Shown here: positions 33,532-41,196 of the stretch, in pieces
Numbering within the stretch: position 1 is the first letter of the stretch
Layout of the letters: each line of letters begins with the position of its first letter
From: Nocardia kruczakiae NBRC 101016
GTDB taxonomy: Bacteria > Actinomycetota > Actinomycetes > Mycobacteriales > Mycobacteriaceae
Assembly: GCF_001612965.1 (NCBI RefSeq)
Contig: NZ_BDBL01000044.1
Coordinates: 1-64,000, forward strand
Length of the DNA stretch: 64,000 bases
Reading direction: 5' to 3'
Program-made: the position numbers and the translations under genes
Notes under the pieces: model-generated
What the model was told of the DNA's origin: nothing
Database searches by the model: none
The model's input: only the letters and a program-made list of their open reading frames with translations

Positions 33532-35091
33532 TCACGGCATCGGCGCCTGATCCACGTGATCGATCCCGACCTCGCCGGTGCGCAGATATCGCACCACGGC
33601 ATCGTCGAGCGGAGCGTTACCGCGGCCGAAGGTCCCGTGGTCGCCACCGTCGACGGTGATCAGATGCCCGCGCAGGGCCGCCGCCATCGCGGGACCGCCC
33701 GGATAGGCGGTCACCGCGTCGTTGCGACTCTGCAATACCAGCGGGGCCGTGGTCAGGCCGCGATCGGCGATCGGCACCGGTGTGGTCACGGGATCCCAAT
33801 CGGCGCAGGCCAATCCGCTGCGTACCAGATCGGCACGGGCGTCGAGGGCGTTGCCGCCGGAGGCGACGATGGCGGCCGCCGAACCGATGGCGTCCACCCG
33901 GGCCGGCACCGCGTTCTCGTTGCAGGTGATCGCGGCGAACACCGCCTGGCCGGTCGGGTCGGTGGTCGCCGCACCCGCGATCGCGCGCATCCGCCGCAGG
34001 TCACCGGGCTGGGTATTCGCCTCGGCCATCGCCTGCGCCAGGCTCGGCCAGAAACCGCGGGTGTAGGCGGCCACGGTGGTCGCCGACACCAACGGCACCT
34101 GGGCCGACATACCGCCGGAGGCCAACGCGCGCACCAGGTTCCGCGCCTTGCCCAGCTCCTCGGCGCCGGCGTTCACACCCTCGCGCGCCAGGGCCGGCAG
34201 TGGTGCGGGCAGCTCGCGCGGCAGGTCGGCCGCCGATACCGGGGGCGGAGTCAGGTTGGCGTACCAGCCGCCGCCCTGTGCCGACACCAGCCGCACCCAG
34301 GTCTCGTACACCCGCAGCGCGGAATCGCCGAGGTGGTAGACGTTGTCGTGCTGGGCGATCCAGCCGAACAGATCGTCGAGCCGCTTTTTTCCCGCGAGCT
34401 GCTGCTGTGCGAACTGTTCGGTCCACACCCACTGCGGGCCGACGTTGGAGTCCAGCACCATCCGGTCGACACGCTGCGGGAACAGCGAGGCGTAGACCGC
34501 GCCCAGATAGGTCCCGTAGGAGACGCCGAGGAAGTCGATGCGGTCCACTCCCAGCGCCGCGCGCACCGCGTCCATATCGCGGGCCGTGGTCTCGGTGGTG
34601 ATGGTCCGCAGATAGCCGGGCTGGGCGGTGTCACACGCCTTCCGGAGCGGTTCGCGCTCGTGGTCGGCGTCCTGCGCGATCTCGGCCCCGCAGGTCAGCG
34701 GCGTCGACCAGCGCAGCCCGCGCGGCTGCACGGCCACCAGGTCGTAGTGCTCGACCAGATCCTTCGGCAGCTGGGACATCCGGGCACCCCAGTAGTCGAG
34801 GGCGTCCGCACCCGGCCCGCCCGGATTGGCGAAGAGGGTCCCGTACCGCTGCCCGCTCGCGCGAATCCGGCTGACGGTCACATCGATCCGCGCGCCGTCC
34901 GGTGCGGCGTAATCCATCGGCACCGAGATCGACGCGCAACGGGCCGGGGTCCGCTCGCCGACGGACCCGGCCGGGCACGTGCCGAAACCCGGTTCGGCAT
35001 GCGCGGTCGCCGGCACCAGCGCGGCGAGCACCACCGTCAGCACCGCAACGGTCGCCGATCGCGCCGCCACCGGTAGTCCCCGTCGTCCCAT
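33532..35091 (-). CDS. Secreted TAP-like alpha/beta hydrolase (tripeptidyl aminopeptidase type)
   Basis: 519 residues from ATG 35089-35091. A classical signal peptide (ARSATVAVLTVVLAALVPATAHA) precedes an alpha/beta hydrolase with an oxyanion segment NPGGPG, nucleophile GVSYGT, acid in QSRNDAVTAYPGG and histidine in GGDHGTFGRG, the last two in the TAP C-terminal domain. Size and layout match M. tuberculosis Rv2223c/Rv2224c (Hip1/CaeA, 520 residues) but no lipobox is present. Probably a secreted serine peptidase or esterase. Confidence 0.85.
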   Translation of the reverse strand: MGRRGLPVAARSATVAVLTVVLAALVPATAHAEPGFGTCPAGSVGERTPARCASISVPMDYAAPDGARIDVTVSRIRASGQRYGTLFANPGGPGADALDYWGARMSQLPKDLVEHYDLVAVQPRGLRWSTPLTCGAEIAQDADHEREPLRKACDTAQPGYLRTITTETTARDMDAVRAALGVDRIDFLGVSYGTYLGAVYASLFPQRVDRMVLDSNVGPQWVWTEQFAQQQLAGKKRLDDLFGWIAQHDNVYHLGDSALRVYETWVRLVSAQGGGWYANLTPPPVSAADLPRELPAPLPALAREGVNAGAEELGKARNLVRALASGGMSAQVPLVSATTVAAYTRGFWPSLAQAMAEANTQPGDLRRMRAIAGAATTDPTGQAVFAAITCNENAVPARVDAIGSAAAIVASGGNALDARADLVRSGLACADWDPVTTPVPIADRGLTTAPLVLQSRNDAVTAYPGGPAMAAALRGHLITVDGGDHGTFGRGNAPLDDAVVRYLRTGEVGIDHVDQAPMP

Positions 35092-35270
35092 CCGCGCCGT
35101 CTCCCCGTCCGGCCGGTCGACGGCCGTCGTCGCATCGAGCATCCGACCACTCGAGCCCCTGCATTGTCGCCAGCCGCGCCGGGTGCGACAACTCGAACCA
35201 CGCCCGACACGGGGAAGGACGCAGGCGGAGCCGCACGCCCACGGTGATCGGCACGTTCTAGGCTCAGCGG

Positions 35271-35600
35271 ATGACGCAGGGTGCGCAGCAGAACACCGAG
35301 ATTCGAGACAATCCACAGTTCGATCGATTCGAACTGTGGGTCGACGGACAGCATGCCGGGGTGGCCGCCTATCAGGACACCGCCTCCGAGCGCGCCTTCG
35401 TGCACACCGAGATCTACCCGCAGTTCGAGGGCCAGGGTTACGGCCGCCTGCTGGTGCAGGGTGCGCTCGACCGGACCGTGGAACAGGGCTTCGGCATTCT
35501 GCCGCTGTGCCCGATGGTCCATCACTTCGTCGAATCCCGGCCGCGATATCTGGCGATGGTGCCGCAATGGGCGCGCGAACGATTCGGCCTGCCGCAGTAG
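35271..35600 (+). CDS. GNAT acetyltransferase (YjdJ/COG2388 type)
   Basis: 109 residues from ATG 35271. A minimal GNAT fold: FVHTEIYPQFEGQGYGRLLVQGALD carries the acetyl-CoA pyrophosphate loop (Q-G-x-G), and FGILPLCPMVHHFVESRP is the C-terminal signature of the small COG2388 class. Acceptor unknown. Confidence 0.85.
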   Translation: MTQGAQQNTEIRDNPQFDRFELWVDGQHAGVAAYQDTASERAFVHTEIYPQFEGQGYGRLLVQGALDRTVEQGFGILPLCPMVHHFVESRPRYLAMVPQWARERFGLPQ

Positions 35601-35688
35601 CCGGCGGGCTCGTCGAGCCGCCCGCTCGGGAATCCAACCGCGAATCACGCGCCACTAAACACAGCGCGCGCCCCGCGACGGTGCGATG

Positions 35689-36312
35689 ATGACTACCGTG
35701 GCACGCGCAGAGGAACACGGCGACCGCCCGAGACGCGAATCCCGGTACGAGGAACAGGTGGTGCGGCCCGGCACCTTGCTGGTCTCGGCAACGGAGCTGG
35801 TCGAGCCCACTTTCCGGCGCACCGTGATCTACATCGTCGAACACAACGATGCGGGCAGTCTCGGTGTCGTCCTGAACCGCCCGAGCGAAACCGCGGTGCA
35901 GGATGTGCTGCCACGCTGGGCCGATCTCGCGGCCGGGCCCCGCACCCTGTATGTGGGCGGGCCGGTGAAGCGCGATTCGGCATTGTGTCTGACCACGGTC
36001 CGCGTCGGTGCCTCGATCGAGGGCATCCGCGGGCTGCGCCGCGTGGACGGTCGCGTGGCGCTGCTCGATCTGGACTCCGACCCCGATTCGATCGCACCGT
36101 TGGTCGAGGGCATCCGCATCTTCGCCGGCTACGCCGGGTGGACCTTCGGCCAGCTGGAGGGTGAACTGGAACGCGGGGACTGGATCGTGTTGTCGGCGTT
36201 GCCGTCGGATCCGCTGGCGCGACGCACCGATCTGTGGGCGCACGTATTGCGCCGGCAGCCGCTGCCGCTGTCGCTACTGGCGACACACCCCATCGAACTA
36301 GAACGCAATTGA
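35689..36312 (+). CDS. UPF0301 (YqgE/AlgH) family protein
   Basis: 207 residues from the second of two adjacent ATG codons (35686, 35689). The family core is complete: RPGTLLVSATELVEPTFRRTVIYIVEHNDAGSLGVVLNRP, YVGGPV and FAGYAGWTFGQLEGELERGDWIV. M. tuberculosis Rv0038 is the counterpart. Function unestablished; AlgH/YqgE affects alginate and other regulation in proteobacteria. Confidence 0.9.
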   Translation: MTTVARAEEHGDRPRRESRYEEQVVRPGTLLVSATELVEPTFRRTVIYIVEHNDAGSLGVVLNRPSETAVQDVLPRWADLAAGPRTLYVGGPVKRDSALCLTTVRVGASIEGIRGLRRVDGRVALLDLDSDPDSIAPLVEGIRIFAGYAGWTFGQLEGELERGDWIVLSALPSDPLARRTDLWAHVLRRQPLPLSLLATHPIELERN

Positions 36313-36384
36313 TTACGTATCCACGGAGTGTGGTCCCCCAACGCTCGCCTCGACCGAGGCGGCGGATACGCCCGGTCGGCGCCG

Positions 36385-36921
36385 ATGTCTGACTCCGCGA
36401 TCCCCCCCGTCGACGCGGCGCCCTCGCGGGCGCAATTGTTGCGGGTGCTCTACGACGAGCATGCACCGACGCTGTGGCGATTCACCTACAGCCTGGTCGG
36501 CGATGCCGGGCGTGCCGAGGACATCGTCCAGGAGACGCTGTTGCGGGCATGGCAGCGGCCGCAGGTCCTCGACCAGTCGACGGCCTCGGCGCGGGCGTGG
36601 CTGTTCACCGTGGCCCGGCATCTCGCGGTCGACGAATTCCGCAGTGCGCGCCATCGTCGCGAGTACGGCACCGACACACCGCCCGAACAGACGGCTCCGG
36701 ATGAGGCGGAACGCGCAGTGGACAGTTGGGTGATCACCGACGCGCTGGCACGGCTGAGCTCCGATCACCGGGAGGTGATCGTGCGGGCCTACTATCGCGG
36801 ATTGTCGACCCAGCAGATAGCGAACGAATTGGCGATACCCGAGGGCACCGTCAAATCCCGGATGCACTACGGGATGCGAGCGTTGCGTTCGGCCCTACAG
36901 GAGATGGGGGTGACGAAATGA
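36385..36921 (+). CDS. sigL: ECF sigma factor, SigL-like
   Basis: 178 residues from ATG 36385. Region 2 (LYDEHAPTLWRFTYSLVGDAGRAEDIVQETLLRAWQRP, ARAWLFTVARHLAVDEFRSAR) and region 4 (ALARLSSDHREVIVRAYYRGLSTQQIANELAIPEGTVKSRMHYGMRALR) are complete. It overlaps a zinc anti-sigma gene by ATGA, the arrangement of SigL/RslA (Rv0735/Rv0736), where the pair controls envelope and redox functions. The symbol is by analogy with that pair. Confidence 0.85.
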   Translation: MSDSAIPPVDAAPSRAQLLRVLYDEHAPTLWRFTYSLVGDAGRAEDIVQETLLRAWQRPQVLDQSTASARAWLFTVARHLAVDEFRSARHRREYGTDTPPEQTAPDEAERAVDSWVITDALARLSSDHREVIVRAYYRGLSTQQIANELAIPEGTVKSRMHYGMRALRSALQEMGVTK

Positions 36922-37832
36922 CGGCCGACACCGCGTCACACGACGACTACGCGACCTGGGACGCGCCGTATCTGCTCGGCGCCCTCGACCGCGACCAGCG
37001 GCTCGAATACGAGGAGCACCTGTCCGGCTGCGACGAGTGCCGGCTCGCCGTCGCGGACCTGTCGGGCCTGCCGGGACTGCTCAGCCACGTACCCGATGAC
37101 GTCGCCCTCTCGCTGCTCGACGACGAGTCCGCCGCCGACCATGCCGGCAGTTTCGGCGACGCCGGCTTCGACGCCCTGCTGAACCGGGTGCGCGCGAGCG
37201 AGGCGACCACCGACGGCGCCGGGATGCTGCCCTTCGAATCACATCCTGACACCGGCCGAGCCGCCGAATCCACAGGAGCCGAGCCGGACCGGACCGCGGG
37301 CACGCCGGCGGTTCGCGAAACGCCCTCGGAAACCGGCCGCACCGAGCCGGGGGAAGCCCCCGCCTCCCTGGCCGACGCGCGCGAGCGCAAGCGCAGCCGT
37401 AGCGGTCCGTGGCTCGCCCTGGCCGGTGCGGTCGCCGCCGCCGCGGCCGCGGTCGCCATCACCATCCCGATAACCGTCGCGCACACCGAGCACAACAATC
37501 CGCCCACCGCCGAGCAGGTGGTGACGGAGCGGCAGATGGATCAGGTGATCCCGTCTCCGATCACCGCGAATTTCACTCTGACGCAGCTGCGTTCCGGCAC
37601 GCGGGTGAACATGTCGTGCAACTACGCCCCCTCGGATACGGATTACACCTGGGACGGCGCCCTGTGGGTGGTGCACACCGACGGCACACAGTCGATGGTG
37701 GCGCAGTGGACGGCACATCCCGGGCAGACGGTGACCGCGGACGGTATGACATCGGCCCCACCGGACCAGATCCGATCGGTCGAAATCCGTTCGACCACAA
37801 CGAATCAGGTGTTCCTGCGCGGAACGGTGTGA
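36918..37832 (+). CDS. rslA: Zinc-binding anti-sigma factor, RslA-like
   Basis: 304 residues from ATG 36918. The ZAS motif H34-x3-C38-x2-C41 (EHLSGCDEC) with DAPYLLGALD upstream binds the sigma factor; a disordered linker, one TM helix (about 163-185) and an extracytoplasmic beta domain (SGTRVNMSCNYAPSDTDYTWDGALWVVHTDGT) follow. The redox-labile zinc in such proteins releases sigma on oxidation. The outer domain is typical of SigL-class anti-sigmas. Confidence 0.85.
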   Translation: MTADTASHDDYATWDAPYLLGALDRDQRLEYEEHLSGCDECRLAVADLSGLPGLLSHVPDDVALSLLDDESAADHAGSFGDAGFDALLNRVRASEATTDGAGMLPFESHPDTGRAAESTGAEPDRTAGTPAVRETPSETGRTEPGEAPASLADARERKRSRSGPWLALAGAVAAAAAAVAITIPITVAHTEHNNPPTAEQVVTERQMDQVIPSPITANFTLTQLRSGTRVNMSCNYAPSDTDYTWDGALWVVHTDGTQSMVAQWTAHPGQTVTADGMTSAPPDQIRSVEIRSTTTNQVFLRGTV

Positions 37833-37859
37833 GCGACCGCCGAGTCCGTCGGCTCGGCC

Positions 37860-38336
37860 TCACAGCAGGGCGAGGGTGGTGCACAGGGCGGCGACGGCGA
37901 GGGCCTGCAGGCCGACCCGGAAGCCCAGGATGCTCTCCCACTTGGTCTGCAGCGCACGGGCGTCGGCGGGGATGACTCCGGTCATGGCCGCCCGGGTCTG
38001 CGCGGTGTTGATCGGCTTGGCGATCCGCGCGTAGAGGCCGAGCCAGGACAGCAGCGCCAGCAACGCGATCCCGGCCGCCACCGCTGCGCCGGTGGCTCCC
38101 GCGACGGCCGCGACGACGACGGCGAGGACGGTGCTGATCACACCGCCGGCACCGGCGAACGGCATCCGCCGGTCGCCGTAATAGTGCCCCCAACCGGCCG
38201 AGACGGTCATCGTCGCGTCGTCCAGTTTGGCGTAGACGGGCCGGAAGATGAGGGCGGCGGCGACATCGGTGCCGTAGACGATGGCGTTGCCGAGAACGGC
38301 CAGCACGGTGAGCACCTGGGCGGATGTGGTCAGCAT
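37860..38336 (-). CDS. DUF1772 membrane protein
   Basis: 158 residues from ATG 38334-38336 with TAGGAG upstream. Four TM segments with GNAIVYGTDVAAALIFRPVYAKLDD and NTAQTRAAMTGVIPADARALQTKWESILGFR, matching DUF1772 (anthrone-oxygenase-like fold). Often drug- or regulator-linked; activity unknown. Its promoter has two identical-type palindromes, so it is probably tightly repressed. Confidence 0.8.
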   Translation of the reverse strand: MLTTSAQVLTVLAVLGNAIVYGTDVAAALIFRPVYAKLDDATMTVSAGWGHYYGDRRMPFAGAGGVISTVLAVVVAAVAGATGAAVAAGIALLALLSWLGLYARIAKPINTAQTRAAMTGVIPADARALQTKWESILGFRVGLQALAVAALCTTLALL

Positions 38337-38357
38337 GGGAAGACTCCTAGTCGTCAT

Positions 38358-38420
38358 CTAGCGTTGCTAGCTTATGCAGCAACAGTATATGGAGATGACT
38401 AGCTTGTCTAGCGATGCTAG
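38358..38420 (-). promoter_or_regulatory. Promoter of the DUF1772 gene with two CTAGC-N3-GCTAG operators
   Basis: CTAGCgttGCTAG (38358-38370) and CTAGCgatGCTAG (38408-38420) are perfect 5-bp inverted repeats with 50-bp centre spacing. Between them on the minus strand is TATACT (38389 to 38384), a good -10 box; one operator covers the -35 region and the other the start of the transcript. No divergent regulator is adjacent. Confidence 0.65.
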
Positions 38421-38425
38421 AAAAT

Positions 38426-39478
38426 TTACCGTCCCGCCCCTACCGGATACACGGCGCACCGGTCCCCGGCGGCCTGCACGGACGGCGGGCGTAGGCGCGG
38501 CACCGGCTCGGCGCGGCCGTCGAAGGCGTGCAATACCGCGGCATCGGCGCGCGGATCACCGACCGCGATCCGCGCACTGCCGTCGGGATAACCCTTGGCC
38601 GCGATCCCCGCGCCCGCCAGCGTCGCGTGCACCCCGGGCCCCGGCAGGTAGAGAAAGTTGCCGCGGCTGCACGGCACGGCGAAACCCCTGCGCCGCAGCG
38701 CAGTTCGCAGCGACTCGCGTTCGGCGGTGATATCGGCGATGCGTTCGGCGAGCTCGGCCGGTGCGGCATAGCAGGCGCGCACGGCGGCCACGGCGTAGTC
38801 GGGCATTCCGAACGGAAGTTGCAGCCGCCGCACCCGGGCGATCAGCTCCGGCGCACCGAAGGCATACCCGATGCGCAGCCCGGCGAGTCCGTAGGCCTTC
38901 GAAAAGGTGCGCAACACCAGGAGATTGGGATAGTGGGCGATGAGTTCGAGGGGGTCGACGGTCTCGGCATCGGCCAGAAATTCCACATAGGCCTCATCCA
39001 GGATCACCGGAACATGTCGCGGCACGCCGAACAGGAAGGCCTTCAATTCCGCGGCGGGCACGACGGTTCCGGTCGGGTTGTGCGGGCGGCAGATCGCGAT
39101 CAGAGCCGTGCGGTCGTCGACCGCGCGGGCCATCGCCGCCGGCCGCTGCCGCCCGCTCGAATCCAGCGGCACCGCAACGACGTCCAGTCCCGCCATGGCG
39201 GCCATGATCGGATAGCCGTCGAAGGTCGGCGTCGCGAACACCATGCGCCGGCCCGGCCCCGCGACCGCCTGCATGATCTGCAGCGCCACCCCCGTCGCAC
39301 CCGCCCCGACCACCACCTGATCCGCATCGACGCCGAGATGCGCGGCGATCATCGCGGGCAGGCGCCGGGGCAGGAATTCCGGATACCGGTTGGCGCCGCG
39401 CATCACCTCGTTCACCACCGCCAGCACCGAAGGCAATGGCGGAAAAGGGTTTTCGCTCAGTGCCAGATCGAATTCCAT
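38426..39478 (-). CDS. PLP-dependent class I/II aminotransferase (HisC-like)
   Basis: 350 residues from ATG 39476-39478, overlapping the KAS-like gene stop (ATGA). Fold-type I landmarks: GAGATGVALQIMQAVAGPGRRMVFATPTFDGYP, PHNPTGT (N134), LDEAYVEF (D161), TFSKAYGLAGLRIGY (Schiff-base K194, R202). HisC-like in size and motifs, but as last gene of a secondary-metabolism-like operon it more likely aminates a ketone intermediate or uses an amino acid as donor. Confidence 0.85.
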   Translation of the reverse strand: MEFDLALSENPFPPLPSVLAVVNEVMRGANRYPEFLPRRLPAMIAAHLGVDADQVVVGAGATGVALQIMQAVAGPGRRMVFATPTFDGYPIMAAMAGLDVVAVPLDSSGRQRPAAMARAVDDRTALIAICRPHNPTGTVVPAAELKAFLFGVPRHVPVILDEAYVEFLADAETVDPLELIAHYPNLLVLRTFSKAYGLAGLRIGYAFGAPELIARVRRLQLPFGMPDYAVAAVRACYAAPAELAERIADITAERESLRTALRRRGFAVPCSRGNFLYLPGPGVHATLAGAGIAAKGYPDGSARIAVGDPRADAAVLHAFDGRAEPVPRLRPPSVQAAGDRCAVYPVGAGR

Positions 39479-40515
39479 CACGCCGCACCCCAGCGCACCG
39501 CGGCCGCGGCCGCGAAATCCCCGGCATGGGCGAAGGCCGCCAGCAGCACCACCGAACCGTTGCGCAACCGGCCGGCCCGGTTCTCGATATCGAGGGTCAC
39601 GGGAATGCCCGCGGCGAACAGATTTCCGCACCGATCGAAGGAATCGGGATGGCGTTCGGCGGGCAGTTCCAGCGCATCGTGCCAGTTCCGCAGGAACAGC
39701 CGATTCGGCTGGTTGGTCACGAAGGTGTCGATATCGCGGCCCTTGACCCCGATGCGGTCGCATACCGCGAGGGCGAGTTCGGGGACCAGCCGGTTGCCGC
39801 GCGCGAAGACCTTCGTCACCTTCGATTCGGTGAAGCTCACGCAGCCCTGGCCCTCGCCGGGCTCCCAATATTTGCGTTCGGAACCGGTGGAGAAATCCAT
39901 ATCCCCGGCGAATTCCGGAAAGGTGCGGCATTCCACGTCGAGGATCGGCGCACTATTGTCCTTGACCAGCAATCCCACTCCGCAGCCGTCACCCGGCACC
40001 GGCGCCTGCGCGAGTTTGCGAATCTCGGTCTGCGTGAAGACCGGTCCGGCGGTGTTCTGCGTCGTCGCGATCAACGCGGTGCGGGCGTCGGTCGTCTGCA
40101 GAATCATCCGGGCCAGCATCATCATGTGGATGAAAGCCGCACAACCGCCGTTGTGCACATCGAAGACCCATTTCGGGTTCATCCCCAGCCGCCGTGCCAC
40201 CTCCGGCCCGGCGCCCATGACGGGATTGTCGGGCAGCTGGGTGTGGGTCAGCAGCACGTCGATATCGGCGAGCGTGCCGGCGCCGTGCCGTTCGATCAAC
40301 GGCGCGACCGCGCGTTCGACCATATCCACGGCCGTTTCGTCGCGGCCCTTGTGATGGCGGCCGTGCGGCGCGCGGAACATGACGTTCTTCGCCATTCGTT
40401 CCGAACGCGAGAACTGCGTGAAGTATTCGGTACCTACCGGTTCACCCGGCAGATAGGAGGCCACATCGACCAGACTGACCGGTGCCAGCCGCAGGGCGGG
40501 ATCGGTGAAATCCAT
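39478..40515 (-). CDS. KAS III-like (3-oxoacyl-ACP synthase III) protein with altered active site
   Basis: 345 residues from ATG 40513-40515. The thiolase-fold KAS III layout is present: DVASYLPGEPV near the N-terminus, catalytic Cys C125 in DVHNGGCAAF, a GDGCGVGLLV segment, and RCGNLFAAGIPVTL with the Asn of the GN motif (N298). The usual His in HQxN is Asn here (NQPN, 268-271). Retained Cys with lost His suggests acyl transfer to a non-malonyl acceptor rather than normal condensation, as for CerJ-type enzymes; that is inference. Confidence 0.8.
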   Translation of the reverse strand: MDFTDPALRLAPVSLVDVASYLPGEPVGTEYFTQFSRSERMAKNVMFRAPHGRHHKGRDETAVDMVERAVAPLIERHGAGTLADIDVLLTHTQLPDNPVMGAGPEVARRLGMNPKWVFDVHNGGCAAFIHMMMLARMILQTTDARTALIATTQNTAGPVFTQTEIRKLAQAPVPGDGCGVGLLVKDNSAPILDVECRTFPEFAGDMDFSTGSERKYWEPGEGQGCVSFTESKVTKVFARGNRLVPELALAVCDRIGVKGRDIDTFVTNQPNRLFLRNWHDALELPAERHPDSFDRCGNLFAAGIPVTLDIENRAGRLRNGSVVLLAAFAHAGDFAAAAAVRWGAA

Positions 40516-40527
40516 TTCGGCGTTTCC

Positions 40528-41196
40528 TCACTTCATCCATTCGGGGGTGATCGGAAGCCCGTGCGCGGCACGGTATTCGGCGATCGCTTTCAGGTTGTCC
40601 AGCTCCAGCCGGTGTCCGGCGGAGAACATCTCCCAGAAATCGCCGACCCAGACCTTGCGGCCCTCCGGTGCCTTGTCGGGATAGGGATTCGCGTCGTAGA
40701 ACGGGTGGCGGCAATTGGTCCACAGCACCACCGAACCGGGCTTGTTCAACACCACCTGGGCGTCGACGACGCGCATCAGGTAGATCATCCACAGGTGTTC
40801 ACCCTGGTCCCACGCACAGTGGTAATCCACGGTCATCGCATCCGGGTTGGCCTCGGTGCGAGTGAAGATCCGGGTGTCCTTACCCAGCCGGTCGTAGGAT
40901 TCCCACAGACCCGGGGTGGCGGTTTCGGTGAAGCCGCGCAGGCTGTAGGTCCATTCCTCCAAACTCTGGGTGTGCGAGAGGTATTCGTACAGTTCGCGCG
41001 GCGGCGCGGCGATGTAGTCCTGCACCGGGCAGAACTGCCCGAATACCTGGTCGTGGGGATAGACCGAGCGCAGCATATCCATGATGATCGGAGTGGTCGT
41101 CTCGCGATCGGAATTCTCGATACGCAACAATCCGGGCATGACCCGATGCGGATGGCCGGGGATATCGCTGAGCGCGGGCGCGGTGCTGATGGTCAC
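40528..41196 (-). CDS. SRPBCC (START/polyketide-cyclase-like) protein
   Basis: 222 residues; start overlaps the ThDP gene stop (ATGA). The middle IAAPPRELYEYLSHTQSLEEWTYSLRGF, MTVDYHCAWDQGEHLWMIYLMRVV and the C-terminal helix DFWEMFSAGHRLELDNLKAIAEYRAAHG fit the helix-grip SRPBCC fold. Such proteins bind hydrophobic ligands and in biosynthetic clusters act as cyclases/aromatases. Twelve bases separate it from the KAS-like gene. Confidence 0.65.
   Translation of the reverse strand: MTISTAPALSDIPGHPHRVMPGLLRIENSDRETTTPIIMDMLRSVYPHDQVFGQFCPVQDYIAAPPRELYEYLSHTQSLEEWTYSLRGFTETATPGLWESYDRLGKDTRIFTRTEANPDAMTVDYHCAWDQGEHLWMIYLMRVVDAQVVLNKPGSVVLWTNCRHPFYDANPYPDKAPEGRKVWVGDFWEMFSAGHRLELDNLKAIAEYRAAHGLPITPEWMK

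Noticed and set aside
35092..36243. Possible 5' extension of the TAP-like hydrolase to about 900 residues
   Set aside because: The extension runs antisense through the GNAT and YqgE genes; the signal peptide at the ATG 35091 sets the real start.
38426..39478. Histidinol-phosphate aminotransferase of the his pathway
   Set aside because: Motifs are HisC-like, but the coupling to ThDP, SRPBCC and KAS genes and absence of other his genes make a specialised role more likely.
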